Shown: positions 42,159 through 51,305 of the stretch, piece by piece
How the letters are laid out: the number at the start of each line of letters is the position of its first letter
Numbering within the stretch: the stretch's first letter is position 1
Source: Cytophagaceae bacterium
GTDB taxonomy: Bacteria; Bacteroidota; Bacteroidia; Cytophagales; JAIYAX01
Reading direction: 5' to 3'
Assembly (NCBI GenBank): GCA_027488815.1
Contig: JAIYAX010000011.1
Location: 57,161 to 121,160 of the forward strand
Length of the DNA: 64,000 nucleotides
Translations under genes and position numbers: made by a program
The notes under the pieces: model-generated
Databases searched by the model: none
What the model saw: the letters and a program-made list of their open reading frames with translations, nothing else
Told to the model about the DNA's origin: nothing

Positions 42159-43091
42159 TTACTTCACAACAAACTGCTGGCTACCGATATTGGCTCCTTC
42201 GCAGAAGATCTCAACCGTGTGTTTTCCTTTCTTGTAGTCGCTTCCTTTTTTGTAGACAAATTCAACGTTGGGCTTACGGTTGTCAAAAAGGATGTCCTGC
42301 TTGGCGGTGTAATACATGTCGTTTCCGTCGGAATTAAAAGTTCCGGCACCGGCTGCAAGGTCGTACAACACCGCACCATCCGGTTCCAATAGTCTGAAAT
42401 ACAAGGTCTTGGTCTCCATCTTGGCGACTTTGTTATCCCCAATGTTGAAGTTGATCTTCAGGCGATCCAGGTCTTTTCCTTTGAACTCGATTTGGGTTTT
42501 GCTTTTGTTAAGGCGCTCCTTATTGCTCTTGGTTAACGCTGCCAGTTTAAAATTCTCAGCCCTCAACACAGAAGCCATCTCGACCTTCTTGTCCAGCTCT
42601 TTCTTCTCGGTGGTCAGCTGATTTACAGACTCGGTCAGTTTTACTTTTTCCTGTTTCAGACCCTGATTTTCATTGTTAAGCTGCTCATTGGCTGCTTTGA
42701 GCTGAGCGATTTCCTCGTCTTTTTGGGTGAGCATAAGTTTCAAGGCTCCGATTTCCTCTACAAACTTCTTGTACTCAGCACGTGCACGACGGGCATCTCT
42801 CTGGTACTTGAGAGCAGTTTGTTCCAGTTCACGCATCTTTTCTCCCATGCGGGTGGTATCACCGCCCAGCTCTGCGATTTGCTGAATTTTCATCTGAAAC
42901 TCATTTTTCAGACTGTCAAACTCGGTCTTGAGGTCAACAATCTCAGCCTCCTTTTGTACGATGATGGTTTTTTGCTCTTTGTCTTTCATTGATCCCATGA
43001 TCCATAGTCCGGCGTTGATCAGGGCAAGCACGATGATCAGGATTATGAGCAGAAGTCTTGATCCTTTTTTGGGTTGTTCGGCAGTGTTCAT
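42159..43091 (-). CDS. Single-TM coiled-coil protein, conserved hypothetical
   Basis: N-terminal TM and long heptad region (QTALKYQRDARRARAEYKKFVEEIGALKLMLTQKDEEIAQLKAANEQLNNEN). Confidence 0.8.
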   Translation of the reverse strand: MNTAEQPKKGSRLLLIILIIVLALINAGLWIMGSMKDKEQKTIIVQKEAEIVDLKTEFDSLKNEFQMKIQQIAELGGDTTRMGEKMRELEQTALKYQRDARRARAEYKKFVEEIGALKLMLTQKDEEIAQLKAANEQLNNENQGLKQEKVKLTESVNQLTTEKKELDKKVEMASVLRAENFKLAALTKSNKERLNKSKTQIEFKGKDLDRLKINFNIGDNKVAKMETKTLYFRLLEPDGAVLYDLAAGAGTFNSDGNDMYYTAKQDILFDNRKPNVEFVYKKGSDYKKGKHTVEIFCEGANIGSQQFVVK

Positions 43092-43237
43092 AGGTTTGTT
43101 TTCGCTTTTGATACTGGTTTAAGTTGTGGAATTAATCCGCAAATATCATCATTATCATGAAATTAACGAATTTGTACTATTGGATAACCTGCGCATAGGC
43201 CTGGCAGATGGATGGGTTTGTTGGCATTTAGAGAGCT

Positions 43238-43562
43238 TTCCCTTTTTTGTTCGCCCAAAAAAGGGAGAAAAAAGGGCGCAAACAGTAGAACCAAGCTCTT
43301 TAAGTGGCTTTAGGGTTGTTAGTGGATAGCTGATGTTTTAGACTTGAAAACAAGTGATGTGTTTGAAGGAGGCTATTCCCTTTTTTGTTCGCCTAAAAAG
43401 GGAGAAAAAAGGGCACAAACAGAAGAACCAAGCTCTTTAAGTGGCTTTAGTGTAGTTAGTGGACAGCTTATGATTTAGACATGAAAACAAGTGATGTGTT
43501 TGAAGGAGGCTATTCCCTTTTTTGTTCGCCCAAAAAAGGGAGAAAAAAGGGCGCAAACAGCA
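43238..43562. repeat. About 138-bp tandem repeat, 2 full copies and a third partial core, with self-complementary core
   Basis: ttcccttttttgttcgcccaaaaaagggagaaaaaagggcgcaaacag at 43238, 43376 and 43513; copies 1-2 share aaccaagctctttaagtggctttag...gaaaacaagtgatgtgtttgaaggaggcta. Confidence 0.9.
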
Positions 43563-43836
43563 AAGCCAACCTCCCCGCTAAACGCTCTTTGCCTATGCTT
43601 GCAAGTACAGTTTCCGGGTGTTGGGGTCAGATGGTGGGCATCAATTGCCATCAGTATTTCATTTCTTGGATTTATTCGTTTTCGCTCCTCCGGAACCTGT
43701 AAAACCCCGCCTCCCACAAGCCTCGGTTGGCCGCTCTGCTGTTTGATCCCAGCCCACAAATTCGACTTCAATGCAGTTCATTGTTTATGACCTATTTATA
43801 TTTCAATTGCAAGTCAATAGCGGCAATAAGAATGAA

Positions 43837-45306
43837 TCACTCCACCACCAACTTATGCGTACTGCTCTCCTTGGCATTGGAAAATCTTAGGAGGTACAAG
43901 CCCTTGCTTAGGCGACTAAGGTCGATCATTTGCTGTGGCTCAGCAGTCAATATTCCGGTTTGCAGAGTTCGCCCTTGCAGGTCATGAATTTCATACTTGC
44001 CGGGACGGGAGTTTTGAAGGTAGGCATGCCCTTTGGCGGGGTTGGGGTAGATGGAAACACTAACCTCATGAATGCTTTCATCTGCAAATCCAACAGTTGT
44101 GTTCACTCCCCAAATCCTAGCAATTCCTGGTCTCCATATGTTGCCATATCGGCTAAATCTGCCTACAACAATTACCTTATTATCCGACTGTAAGGTTAAA
44201 TTTTCACCTGCTCCAATTGGCGTCATAAACACATTGAAAGTAGTATCTTTTTGACCATTGCTTTGGAGTAAGTACACAATCAAGGCAGAACCATTTAGCG
44301 TGGCTGGATTATCTCCGGTAATATAGACTCTTCCATCGCTTAACGGTAAAATTCCATAAACTCCAGGAAATGCACTGGTACTTGGATTGGAAAAAATCGA
44401 AAAAGTACTGTCTACAGTTCCATCTACATTTAATCTAACCAGCGTATTGGCTTTTATTCCATTATAGTTGTTAAACCAACCTCCAATCAATAATTTTTGG
44501 TCTGCCTGAAGACTACTTGCCCAAATCGTACCATTAGCTCCAAAGCTTATATAATAGGTACTATCCAAAATGCCATCAGAATTTAAGCGAATTGCGTGGT
44601 AATTATTTAAACCAAGACTCGGAAAACGACCTATCAGTATGATCTTTCCATTTGCCTGAATGGCAATATCGGATACAAATCCAAGTGAATCAACAAAATA
44701 AGAAAATGAACTGTCAAATTGTCCATTTTGATGTAACCTAAAAATACTTTTTATTACAACAGATGAAGAAACAATAATTGTTTGAGTTACTACGATCTTC
44801 CCGTCTGACTGTAACGCTGCTGAACTGACTTTATTTGAATTCAAAGCAGGTTGAAACGTCGTATCCAAGCTTCCATCGATATTAAATCTGATAATCCCCT
44901 TTCCCGGAAGCCCATTTACCTGCGTAATTGTACCTGCCAATAAGACTTTGCCATCCGGTTGAAGAATTAAATCACTAAAGGAATTACCACTAAATGTATT
45001 TTTTGAGTTAAAAACCGTGTCTGGAGTTCCATTTTCTTGTAATTGAATAAAGCAACATTTTGAGATTCCATTGTAGGTACCAAACTCACCAGCAACCAAA
45101 ATTTTTCCATTTGGGCGAGTAGCGACAAGGTTAACATAGCTATTAGAATTAAAACCAGCTCCAATAGGGTATTGATTGATGTTTGATAATATGCTGTGCG
45201 CAAAACCAAAATTGAAAGTGGTGTCTAACTCACCTGGTTGGCTGAATTGAGCTCTTGATTCTATCCAAAGAATTAAAATCAAGCTGAAGATAAATAGTCT
45301 TTTCAT
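43837..45306 (-). CDS. Secreted delta-60 repeat protein with T9SS type A sorting domain
   Basis: Seven LDTTF...LQPDGKVLLAG-type repeats; C-term VSIYPNPAKGHAYLQN...GLYLLRFSNAKESSTHKLVVE. Confidence 0.9.
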   Translation of the reverse strand: MKRLFIFSLILILWIESRAQFSQPGELDTTFNFGFAHSILSNINQYPIGAGFNSNSYVNLVATRPNGKILVAGEFGTYNGISKCCFIQLQENGTPDTVFNSKNTFSGNSFSDLILQPDGKVLLAGTITQVNGLPGKGIIRFNIDGSLDTTFQPALNSNKVSSAALQSDGKIVVTQTIIVSSSVVIKSIFRLHQNGQFDSSFSYFVDSLGFVSDIAIQANGKIILIGRFPSLGLNNYHAIRLNSDGILDSTYYISFGANGTIWASSLQADQKLLIGGWFNNYNGIKANTLVRLNVDGTVDSTFSIFSNPSTSAFPGVYGILPLSDGRVYITGDNPATLNGSALIVYLLQSNGQKDTTFNVFMTPIGAGENLTLQSDNKVIVVGRFSRYGNIWRPGIARIWGVNTTVGFADESIHEVSVSIYPNPAKGHAYLQNSRPGKYEIHDLQGRTLQTGILTAEPQQMIDLSRLSKGLYLLRFSNAKESSTHKLVVE

Positions 45307-45439
45307 GATGATGGAAACAAGTGATTAAGCTCGACTTTGTTCCTTTACTCAAAATTCACCTTACGTTAATCTATATGCAATAATTTCTTTTCCCGATTCT
45401 CGGGCAAATTTTTTAGTGAAAACAAGGGAAAATGCCACA

Positions 45440-45472
45440 AAAAAGGCCTCCAGATTTCCTGAAGGCCTTTTT
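45440..45472 (-). terminator. Rho-independent terminator for 45573-46355 gene
   Basis: AAAAAGGCCT...AGGCCTTTTT. Confidence 0.75.
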
Positions 45473-45572
45473 CCCAATAATCGCTAAGTGCGTTTTCTAC
45501 AAAAGTGCATTCTGATTATTTCAGAAAAAAAGAAAACCAACCTCTTGCTCTACAGCTCTGCCTTCCTATCCG

Positions 45573-46355
45573 CTAACTGCGTAGAAAAAAGTGCTGCCTG
45601 TTCATTCCTTTTCGCTTCATCAACACCCCCATCCTACCCAGATCAAGCGAGAGGTCAAATACATCATACTTCCTTATTATATCCCAGGCTTCCTGCATTC
45701 CGGGTGACCAATGAATATCGTCCAAAACCAGCACTGCATGTTCACTTAGTTTTGGGATCAGGGCTTCCACATAGGCAAGGGTGGGCTCCAGTCGATGATT
45801 GGCATCCAAAAACACAAAGTCAAGCTCAGGCAAATGGTGTAAGTCGGAGTGTAAAAAGGCTTCGATGGTTGTGTGGAAAAGTTTAATGTTTGTCTTTCCT
45901 TCCTGTTCAAACAGTTTCCTGGCTCTGAGGGCCGTTTCCTGATCTCCTTCAAGAGTGTAGATTTTAGTATCGGGACAGGCATCGGCCAAGAGCAAGGTGC
46001 TCAGCCCCAGTGAGGTTCCAAGTTCCAGTATCACCCTAGGCCGGTGAAATGCTATCATTATGGCCATACGTTGTCTCCAAAGCTCAGGCAGTTCCTCTCG
46101 TTGCAGAATGATCCTTGTAGATTTAAGTCGATACCCTCCTGCCCCAAAATCCCTCACCCGAAATGGTCCTCGGTCTTCTAGAAGGATTTCTCTGCGCTGC
46201 CGGTCTTTTTTGACAAGTTCCATCGGGCATCTGGACTTGATGACCGATCCATACCATTCAAACAAAAAGGGAGAATGCAATCCATGCTCATCAACAGCTC
46301 TTAAACGGTGAAGAATCCAGGCCTGTAGCCTGAAAACCAAGGTACTAAGCCTCAA
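45573..46355 (-). CDS. Class I SAM-dependent O-methyltransferase
   Basis: VILELGTSLGLSTLLLADACPDTKIYTLEGD, LDFVFLDANHRLEPTLAYVEALIP. Confidence 0.85.
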   Translation of the reverse strand: MRLSTLVFRLQAWILHRLRAVDEHGLHSPFLFEWYGSVIKSRCPMELVKKDRQRREILLEDRGPFRVRDFGAGGYRLKSTRIILQREELPELWRQRMAIMIAFHRPRVILELGTSLGLSTLLLADACPDTKIYTLEGDQETALRARKLFEQEGKTNIKLFHTTIEAFLHSDLHHLPELDFVFLDANHRLEPTLAYVEALIPKLSEHAVLVLDDIHWSPGMQEAWDIIRKYDVFDLSLDLGRMGVLMKRKGMNRQHFFLRS

Positions 46356-46738
46356 TTGAGTTTAAATGGAACCACCATGGTGAATTCCGGGATGTTGACC
46401 TTAAGTTGCTTTCCATCTACTACCCTCTCCATCGTATAGTAGCCGTACATTTTACCCAGCCCTGACTTCAGGTTGCAACCTGACACATATTCATGGCTTT
46501 CACCCGGCTCCAATACAGGCTGTTGACCAACTACGCCTTCTCCTTCTACTTCTCTCACGGTATTGTTGGCATCATGGATAAACCAGTGCCTCCTCAACAG
46601 TTGAACGGTGTATTCACTACAGTTTTCAATTGAAATGCGATAGGTGAATACAAAATGCTGTTGTATAGGTGATGAATAGTCCGGTAGGTATTCGGTCATC
46701 ACCGACACTTTTACTCCGTTGGTAATTTCGGTAGTCAT
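46352..46738 (-). CDS. apaG: ApaG family protein
   Basis: VFTYRISIENCSEYTVQLLRRHWFIHDANNTVREVEGEGVVGQQPVLEPGESHEYVSGC. Confidence 0.93.
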   Translation of the reverse strand: MTTEITNGVKVSVMTEYLPDYSSPIQQHFVFTYRISIENCSEYTVQLLRRHWFIHDANNTVREVEGEGVVGQQPVLEPGESHEYVSGCNLKSGLGKMYGYYTMERVVDGKQLKVNIPEFTMVVPFKLN

Positions 46739-46835
46739 GTGTCTAACCTGGTCATTAACGTGTTAAAATTAAAAAATAGTTGATCAGCAACCAATCTATA
46801 TGTTAGAACAGTAAAAATTAACTTTGGGTTTATCT

Positions 46836-47522
46836 ATGGGTAACGAACGCATAAAACTGGACCCCGCCTGGAAGCAATTGCTTGATAATCAATTTGATGA
46901 GAGCTATTTCAAAGAGCTTATCGGGTTTGTAAAAGAAGAATACGTAAGGTCAAAAGTGTACCCTCCCGGCCGATACATTTTCCGGGCTTTGGACCTTTGC
47001 CCCCCTGATCTGGCTAAAGTGGTGATCCTGGGACAAGATCCCTATCATGGTCCGGGACAAGCAAATGGTTTGTGCTTCAGTGTAAACGAAGGCATTCCTC
47101 ATCCGCCATCCCTGCAGAATATTTTTAAAGAGCTGGCCCGGGATCTCCAAAGTACCAAAAGAGTATCCGGCGACTTGGGTGACTGGGCCGCTCAGGGTGT
47201 CTTGCTGTTAAACGCTACCCTGACTGTGAAGGACTCTCAGGCAGGCAGTCATCAGGGCAAAGGTTGGGAGAGTTTTACCGATCAGGTCATTCAACGCCTG
47301 GCAGCTCACAAAGAGCATCTCGTCTTCATGCTCTGGGGCAGCTACGCTCAGCAAAAGGCAGCACTGATCGATCGGAGCAGGCATCTGGTACTGGAGTCAG
47401 CACACCCTTCGCCCTTCTCGGCACACCGGGGATTTATGGGCTGTGCACATTTCAGCAAAGCAAATGCTTATCTTGCAGAGCATGGCATTAAGCCAATCGA
47501 ATGGAATAATTCAACAGGATGA
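46836..47522 (+). CDS. ung: Uracil-DNA glycosylase
   Basis: VVILGQDPYHGPGQANGLCFSV, VLLLNATLTV, LESAHPSPFSAHRGF. Confidence 0.96.
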   Translation: MGNERIKLDPAWKQLLDNQFDESYFKELIGFVKEEYVRSKVYPPGRYIFRALDLCPPDLAKVVILGQDPYHGPGQANGLCFSVNEGIPHPPSLQNIFKELARDLQSTKRVSGDLGDWAAQGVLLLNATLTVKDSQAGSHQGKGWESFTDQVIQRLAAHKEHLVFMLWGSYAQQKAALIDRSRHLVLESAHPSPFSAHRGFMGCAHFSKANAYLAEHGIKPIEWNNSTG

Positions 47523-48553
47523 AATACAAGTTTTTAGGTAAAAGTGGGCTTCGGGTTTCTGAGCTATGCCTCGGTACCATGACCTTTGGTACAGAGTGGG
47601 GATATGGAGCCGATGAGGCAGAGGCCATTCTTCAAATGCAGGCTTTCACTGAAGCGGGTGGCAATTTTATTGACACGGCAAACCGGTATACGGAAGGCAG
47701 CTCTGAGCGTATCATTGGCAACTTTATCCAGTCGCAGCGGAATAAATACGTTATTGCCACCAAATACACCCTTTGGAACAACCGTGAAGACCCAAATGCC
47801 CACGGGAACCACCGTAAAAACATGGTTCATTCCCTGGAAGGCAGCCTGCAACGGTTAAAAACCGATTATGTTGATGTGCTCTACCTGCATATCTGGGATT
47901 TTACCACTCCTGTGGAAGAAATCATGAGAGGCATGGACGATCTGGTTCGATCCGGAAAAGTTTTGTACGTAGCGATTTCCGACACTCCAGCCTGGATCGT
48001 TTCACGGGCTAACACCCTTGCCGAATGGAGGGACTATGCTCCATTGCTGGCACTTCAATGTGAACTAAGTCTTATTCAGCGTAGTCCGGAGCGGGACCTC
48101 ATACCGATGGCCGATTTTTATGGGATGACAGTGACCGCCTGGGCGCCCTTAGCGGGAGGAGCCTTGAGTGGTAAATACCTCCATGCCGACGCCAAAGGAA
48201 GGGTGCCTGAGCACAGCCTTCGGCGCAGTGAGCGTGCCAACCAAATCGTGAAGAAAGTGGTGGAGATTGCCGGCGAAACTGAGATGAGTGCTACTCAGGT
48301 GGCTTTATGTTGGCTGAGGCAGAAATACGCCAATGTGATACCCGTGATCGGAGCCCGAAATACCCTTCAATTGAAAGAAAGTATGGCTTGTCAGGATAAA
48401 AAGCTAACTGAGCAGCACCTCCAAAAGTTAGATGAGGTGTCCCGAATAGAACCCGGCTTCCCTCACGACTTTCTGCAAAGCGATGGGGTGAAAGATGCCA
48501 CATTTGGAGGTTTGATCCATCGGCTGCAACATGACCGATTCCCCAAACTTTGA
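47519..48553 (+). CDS. Aldo/keto reductase
   Basis: LGTMTFGTEWGYG, FIDTANRYTEGSSERIIGNF, LYLHIWDFTTPVEEIM. Confidence 0.93.
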   Translation: MKYKFLGKSGLRVSELCLGTMTFGTEWGYGADEAEAILQMQAFTEAGGNFIDTANRYTEGSSERIIGNFIQSQRNKYVIATKYTLWNNREDPNAHGNHRKNMVHSLEGSLQRLKTDYVDVLYLHIWDFTTPVEEIMRGMDDLVRSGKVLYVAISDTPAWIVSRANTLAEWRDYAPLLALQCELSLIQRSPERDLIPMADFYGMTVTAWAPLAGGALSGKYLHADAKGRVPEHSLRRSERANQIVKKVVEIAGETEMSATQVALCWLRQKYANVIPVIGARNTLQLKESMACQDKKLTEQHLQKLDEVSRIEPGFPHDFLQSDGVKDATFGGLIHRLQHDRFPKL

Positions 48554-49214
48554 TCTGAGCCAGCTTCGGCAACGACTGCAACAGGCTGCTGATGAGGAAA
48601 AAAGGGTTCAGATGGAAAAATACATGCGCTCGCTTTTTCCGTTCATGGGCGTACAAAAGCCAATTCGTCAGGAATTGACCAAAGACTGGATCCGACAGCA
48701 GGCCAAATCCGAAACGCTTTCCCTACGAAAAACGATAAAAATCCTCTGGGAACAACCTGAGCGTGAGTTCCAGTACATCGCCATGGACTTGATGCAGCAG
48801 TCAAAAAGTTATCAAGCGACAGACTGCCCGGAATGGCTCATGGGCTACGTCCGGGATAAATCCTGGTGGGACACGGTCGACTTTCTGGCCTCTCATCTGC
48901 TTGGAAAGCATCTGTTGCTTTTCCCCCAGCTAAAAGGGGACTTGCTACGCAATTGGGGCCAGCATGAGGATAAATGGGTATGTCGGAGTGCCATCATTGC
49001 TCAGCTAGGCCATAAGCAACAAACAGATCTGGATTTGCTTTCCGAGCTCATCGAACTACACAGGGGAAGTGGGGATTTTTTCATCCAAAAAGCGATTGGC
49101 TGGGCCCTGAGAGAAGTCGCTAAGCGGCAGCCAATATGGGTGCAGGACTTTTGTGACCGCCATGCGCTGAAACCCCTCAGCCGAAGAGAAGCCCTAAAAA
49201 AAATTAAAAACTAA
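48531..49214 (+). CDS. DNA alkylation repair protein (AlkC/AlkD HEAT-like)
   Basis: YMRSLFPFMGVQKPIRQEL, WWDTVDFLASHLLG, FIQKAIGWALREVAKRQP. Confidence 0.9.
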   Translation: MTDSPNFDLSQLRQRLQQAADEEKRVQMEKYMRSLFPFMGVQKPIRQELTKDWIRQQAKSETLSLRKTIKILWEQPEREFQYIAMDLMQQSKSYQATDCPEWLMGYVRDKSWWDTVDFLASHLLGKHLLLFPQLKGDLLRNWGQHEDKWVCRSAIIAQLGHKQQTDLDLLSELIELHRGSGDFFIQKAIGWALREVAKRQPIWVQDFCDRHALKPLSRREALKKIKN

Positions 49215-49457
49215 GTCCTAGCTGTTGAAAATTCAATGATCTGATTTTCTGACAGTTAAAAGTTGATGGATTTTTTCGTTTACCGCCTCTTTCTTACATC
49301 AGCCTTTGCTTCGTATCTTGTTTGTGCTTTCCTCTAAAAAGGGATAAAATTTGTTAACAGTTTCTTTTTTGGCGATTTAGGTATCAGATTGCTGCTGAAC
49401 CAATCACCTTAGGGGAGTAAATGATATTAACCGGTATAATTTCTTACACGAGCAATT

Positions 49458-49937
49458 ATGGATGGACCTGAAGACAAGGGCGGACAAAGTGTAGATGAGC
49501 TCAAATTGCTCATGCAAAAAACCAGTATCGCCATTGCCAAAAACAGGCAATCGCTGGAGATCACCCGTGTGCAAATAGAAAAAACCCGGAAGGCCCTTGA
49601 GGACAAAGAGAACTTTGGGCAAATACAGGAACTGGTAGCAGAAAACAAGAAACTGATCGAACAGAACAGACTGGAAATATCGGAGATGCATCTGTTGATG
49701 AATGAATATCAGCAGGCTTTTGATGAGCTTCGCAGACGACAATTGCAAATTCAACAGTCCTCTTTCAAGCTGTTGCCTTTGGCTGAAGAAAAAAGCATGT
49801 TCATCCGGAGAACACCTTCCGTTTTCGAAGACCTTGATTACCTGGAAAGCCTGCTCAGGCACTATGAAGCCAAGGAAGATTATGAAAGCTGTGTGCTGAT
49901 ACGGGACAGAATCAAACTGCTCAAAAACGCTGCATAA
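49458..49937 (+). CDS. Coiled-coil protein with C-terminal UvrB/UvrC (UVR)-like motif
   Basis: DYLESLLRHYEAKEDYESCVLIRDRIKLLKNAA. Confidence 0.7.
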   Translation: MDGPEDKGGQSVDELKLLMQKTSIAIAKNRQSLEITRVQIEKTRKALEDKENFGQIQELVAENKKLIEQNRLEISEMHLLMNEYQQAFDELRRRQLQIQQSSFKLLPLAEEKSMFIRRTPSVFEDLDYLESLLRHYEAKEDYESCVLIRDRIKLLKNAA

Positions 49938-49940
49938 AAA

Positions 49941-49969
49941 AAGAAGGCCTCTGAGCCAGCCTTCTTTAT
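49941..49969 (+). terminator. Rho-independent terminator
   Basis: AAGAAGGC-N10-GCCTTCTT-T. Confidence 0.75.
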
Positions 49970-49993
49970 CTTTAAATCAATTAATCAAATAGA

Positions 49994-50200
49994 CTATAGT
50001 GGCGTAATCAGGGCCGCTACAGGTGCCGTTGTGATTGCTTTCAGGAAAGTCACCATTTTATCGCTTTCTCATGGACTAAGGTCTTTATTCAATTGAAATG
50101 TTTGTCCAGACTTAACAGAAGGCATTTTACTTACTATTAAATAAGCAATCCTAATGAATGTTAAGCCTGAAGATTTACTCCTTACGCCTATTCCATTCTG
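49994..50200 (-). pseudogene. Decayed coding remnant, C-terminal tail resembling a cytochrome c / peroxidase C-terminus
   Basis: - strand reading: GVRSKSSGLTFIRIAYLIVSKMPSVKSGQTFQLNKDLSP*ESDKMVTFLKAITTAPVAALITPL*; internal TGA at 50069-50071. Confidence 0.45.
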
Positions 50201-50287
50201 TTCAGATGTGGACAAATCAGCTCATCTATGAATGTCATCTCACTCCAGGAATTATGTCCTCAAAACGCCCTTTGCAGACCCTGAGCT

Positions 50288-51184
50288 TTACCCTGGAAAT
50301 AGAATAAACTGATAGCTGTTTGAAGCAAAAGCCTGGAAAACTGTCTCCAGTTTTTTATTCCAAAAGTCTTCGGAATCGTCTACAAAACCTGTCTTTTTTG
50401 AAACATCAATGACCAGCGGTTTCCACTCTATCACCAATCCTTCCTGAGGAAAAGAGGTTGACGACAGCCAAATGCTCGTAGGCAGATGCAAGGACATCGC
50501 TGCTTCAAGCCAGCCCTGACGACCATCGGGCATATATAGGCTATGCATATCCAGCATGAATTGACCTCTGATTCCTATCTCAAGGTCTCTACGGGTTTGT
50601 TCTGCAATATGAAATTTTCCATAATGAATGCGGATGCCTTGGTTTTTCTCAAACAACTGGATCTGAAAACTGAAGGTATCCGCAGTTGACTGATAAGTAA
50701 AGAAGTCTTTAAATGAGGTCTGCACCCACTCGATCACAAATACACGTTGCCCCGGTTGACCAAGACACTTGGAGCGTATCTGGCTAAAACTCCTCTGTTT
50801 GACCTGATGGGGGGCCAGGTCGGTTCCCATTGCCGAGATTATTCCTTCTACATCCGTATCAGTCAGTTGACTGAGCGGCCTGGCAGAAAGCACATTAAAC
50901 TCATTGGAATGACCGAATGAAACAAATCCGTTCTCATGAATGATCAAGCTGTCGTATCCTTTGCCGTTGAAATAGAAACGAAATCCGATTGGAGTATGGT
51001 TCTGATACACATAGTCATCAAACAGCGGGTACCGGGTGGCTTGGGGACTGTTTGCAATTGATCGGTAGGGCAATTTGTGTATTCGGTGTTTGTATGCCGA
51101 GACTTCGGTTTGACCTACAGTTAAAATACCCAGGAGCAACAGGCTGAACAAGGGTAAGTAAAGATATGTGATGTACGTTTTCAT
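50288..51184 (-). CDS. Secreted beta-rich protein of unknown function
   Basis: Signal peptide; PIGFRFYFNGKGYDSLIIHENGFVSFG, as in Bacteroidota extracellular proteins. Confidence 0.7.
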   Translation of the reverse strand: MKTYITYLYLPLFSLLLLGILTVGQTEVSAYKHRIHKLPYRSIANSPQATRYPLFDDYVYQNHTPIGFRFYFNGKGYDSLIIHENGFVSFGHSNEFNVLSARPLSQLTDTDVEGIISAMGTDLAPHQVKQRSFSQIRSKCLGQPGQRVFVIEWVQTSFKDFFTYQSTADTFSFQIQLFEKNQGIRIHYGKFHIAEQTRRDLEIGIRGQFMLDMHSLYMPDGRQGWLEAAMSLHLPTSIWLSSTSFPQEGLVIEWKPLVIDVSKKTGFVDDSEDFWNKKLETVFQAFASNSYQFILFPG

Positions 51185-51305
51185 GATGCTTTGATTTGTT
51201 GAAGCAAATCAATCTGATCAAAGCCGGGCCAAAAAAAGGAATGCTATGAATGCCTCTGAAACAGGAATGAGCGCCTAAAAGGGCTGCCTCAATGATGTGT
51301 GAACA

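Noticed and set aside
43238-43562. CRISPR array
   Set aside because: Period about 138 bp, spacer-like parts are themselves repeated, only 2-3 units and no cas genes.
43475-43790. Overlapping + and - ORFs of about 73-99 aa at 43.5-43.8 kb as real proteins
   Set aside because: They run through the self-complementary repeat core; more likely spurious translations of a repeat element.
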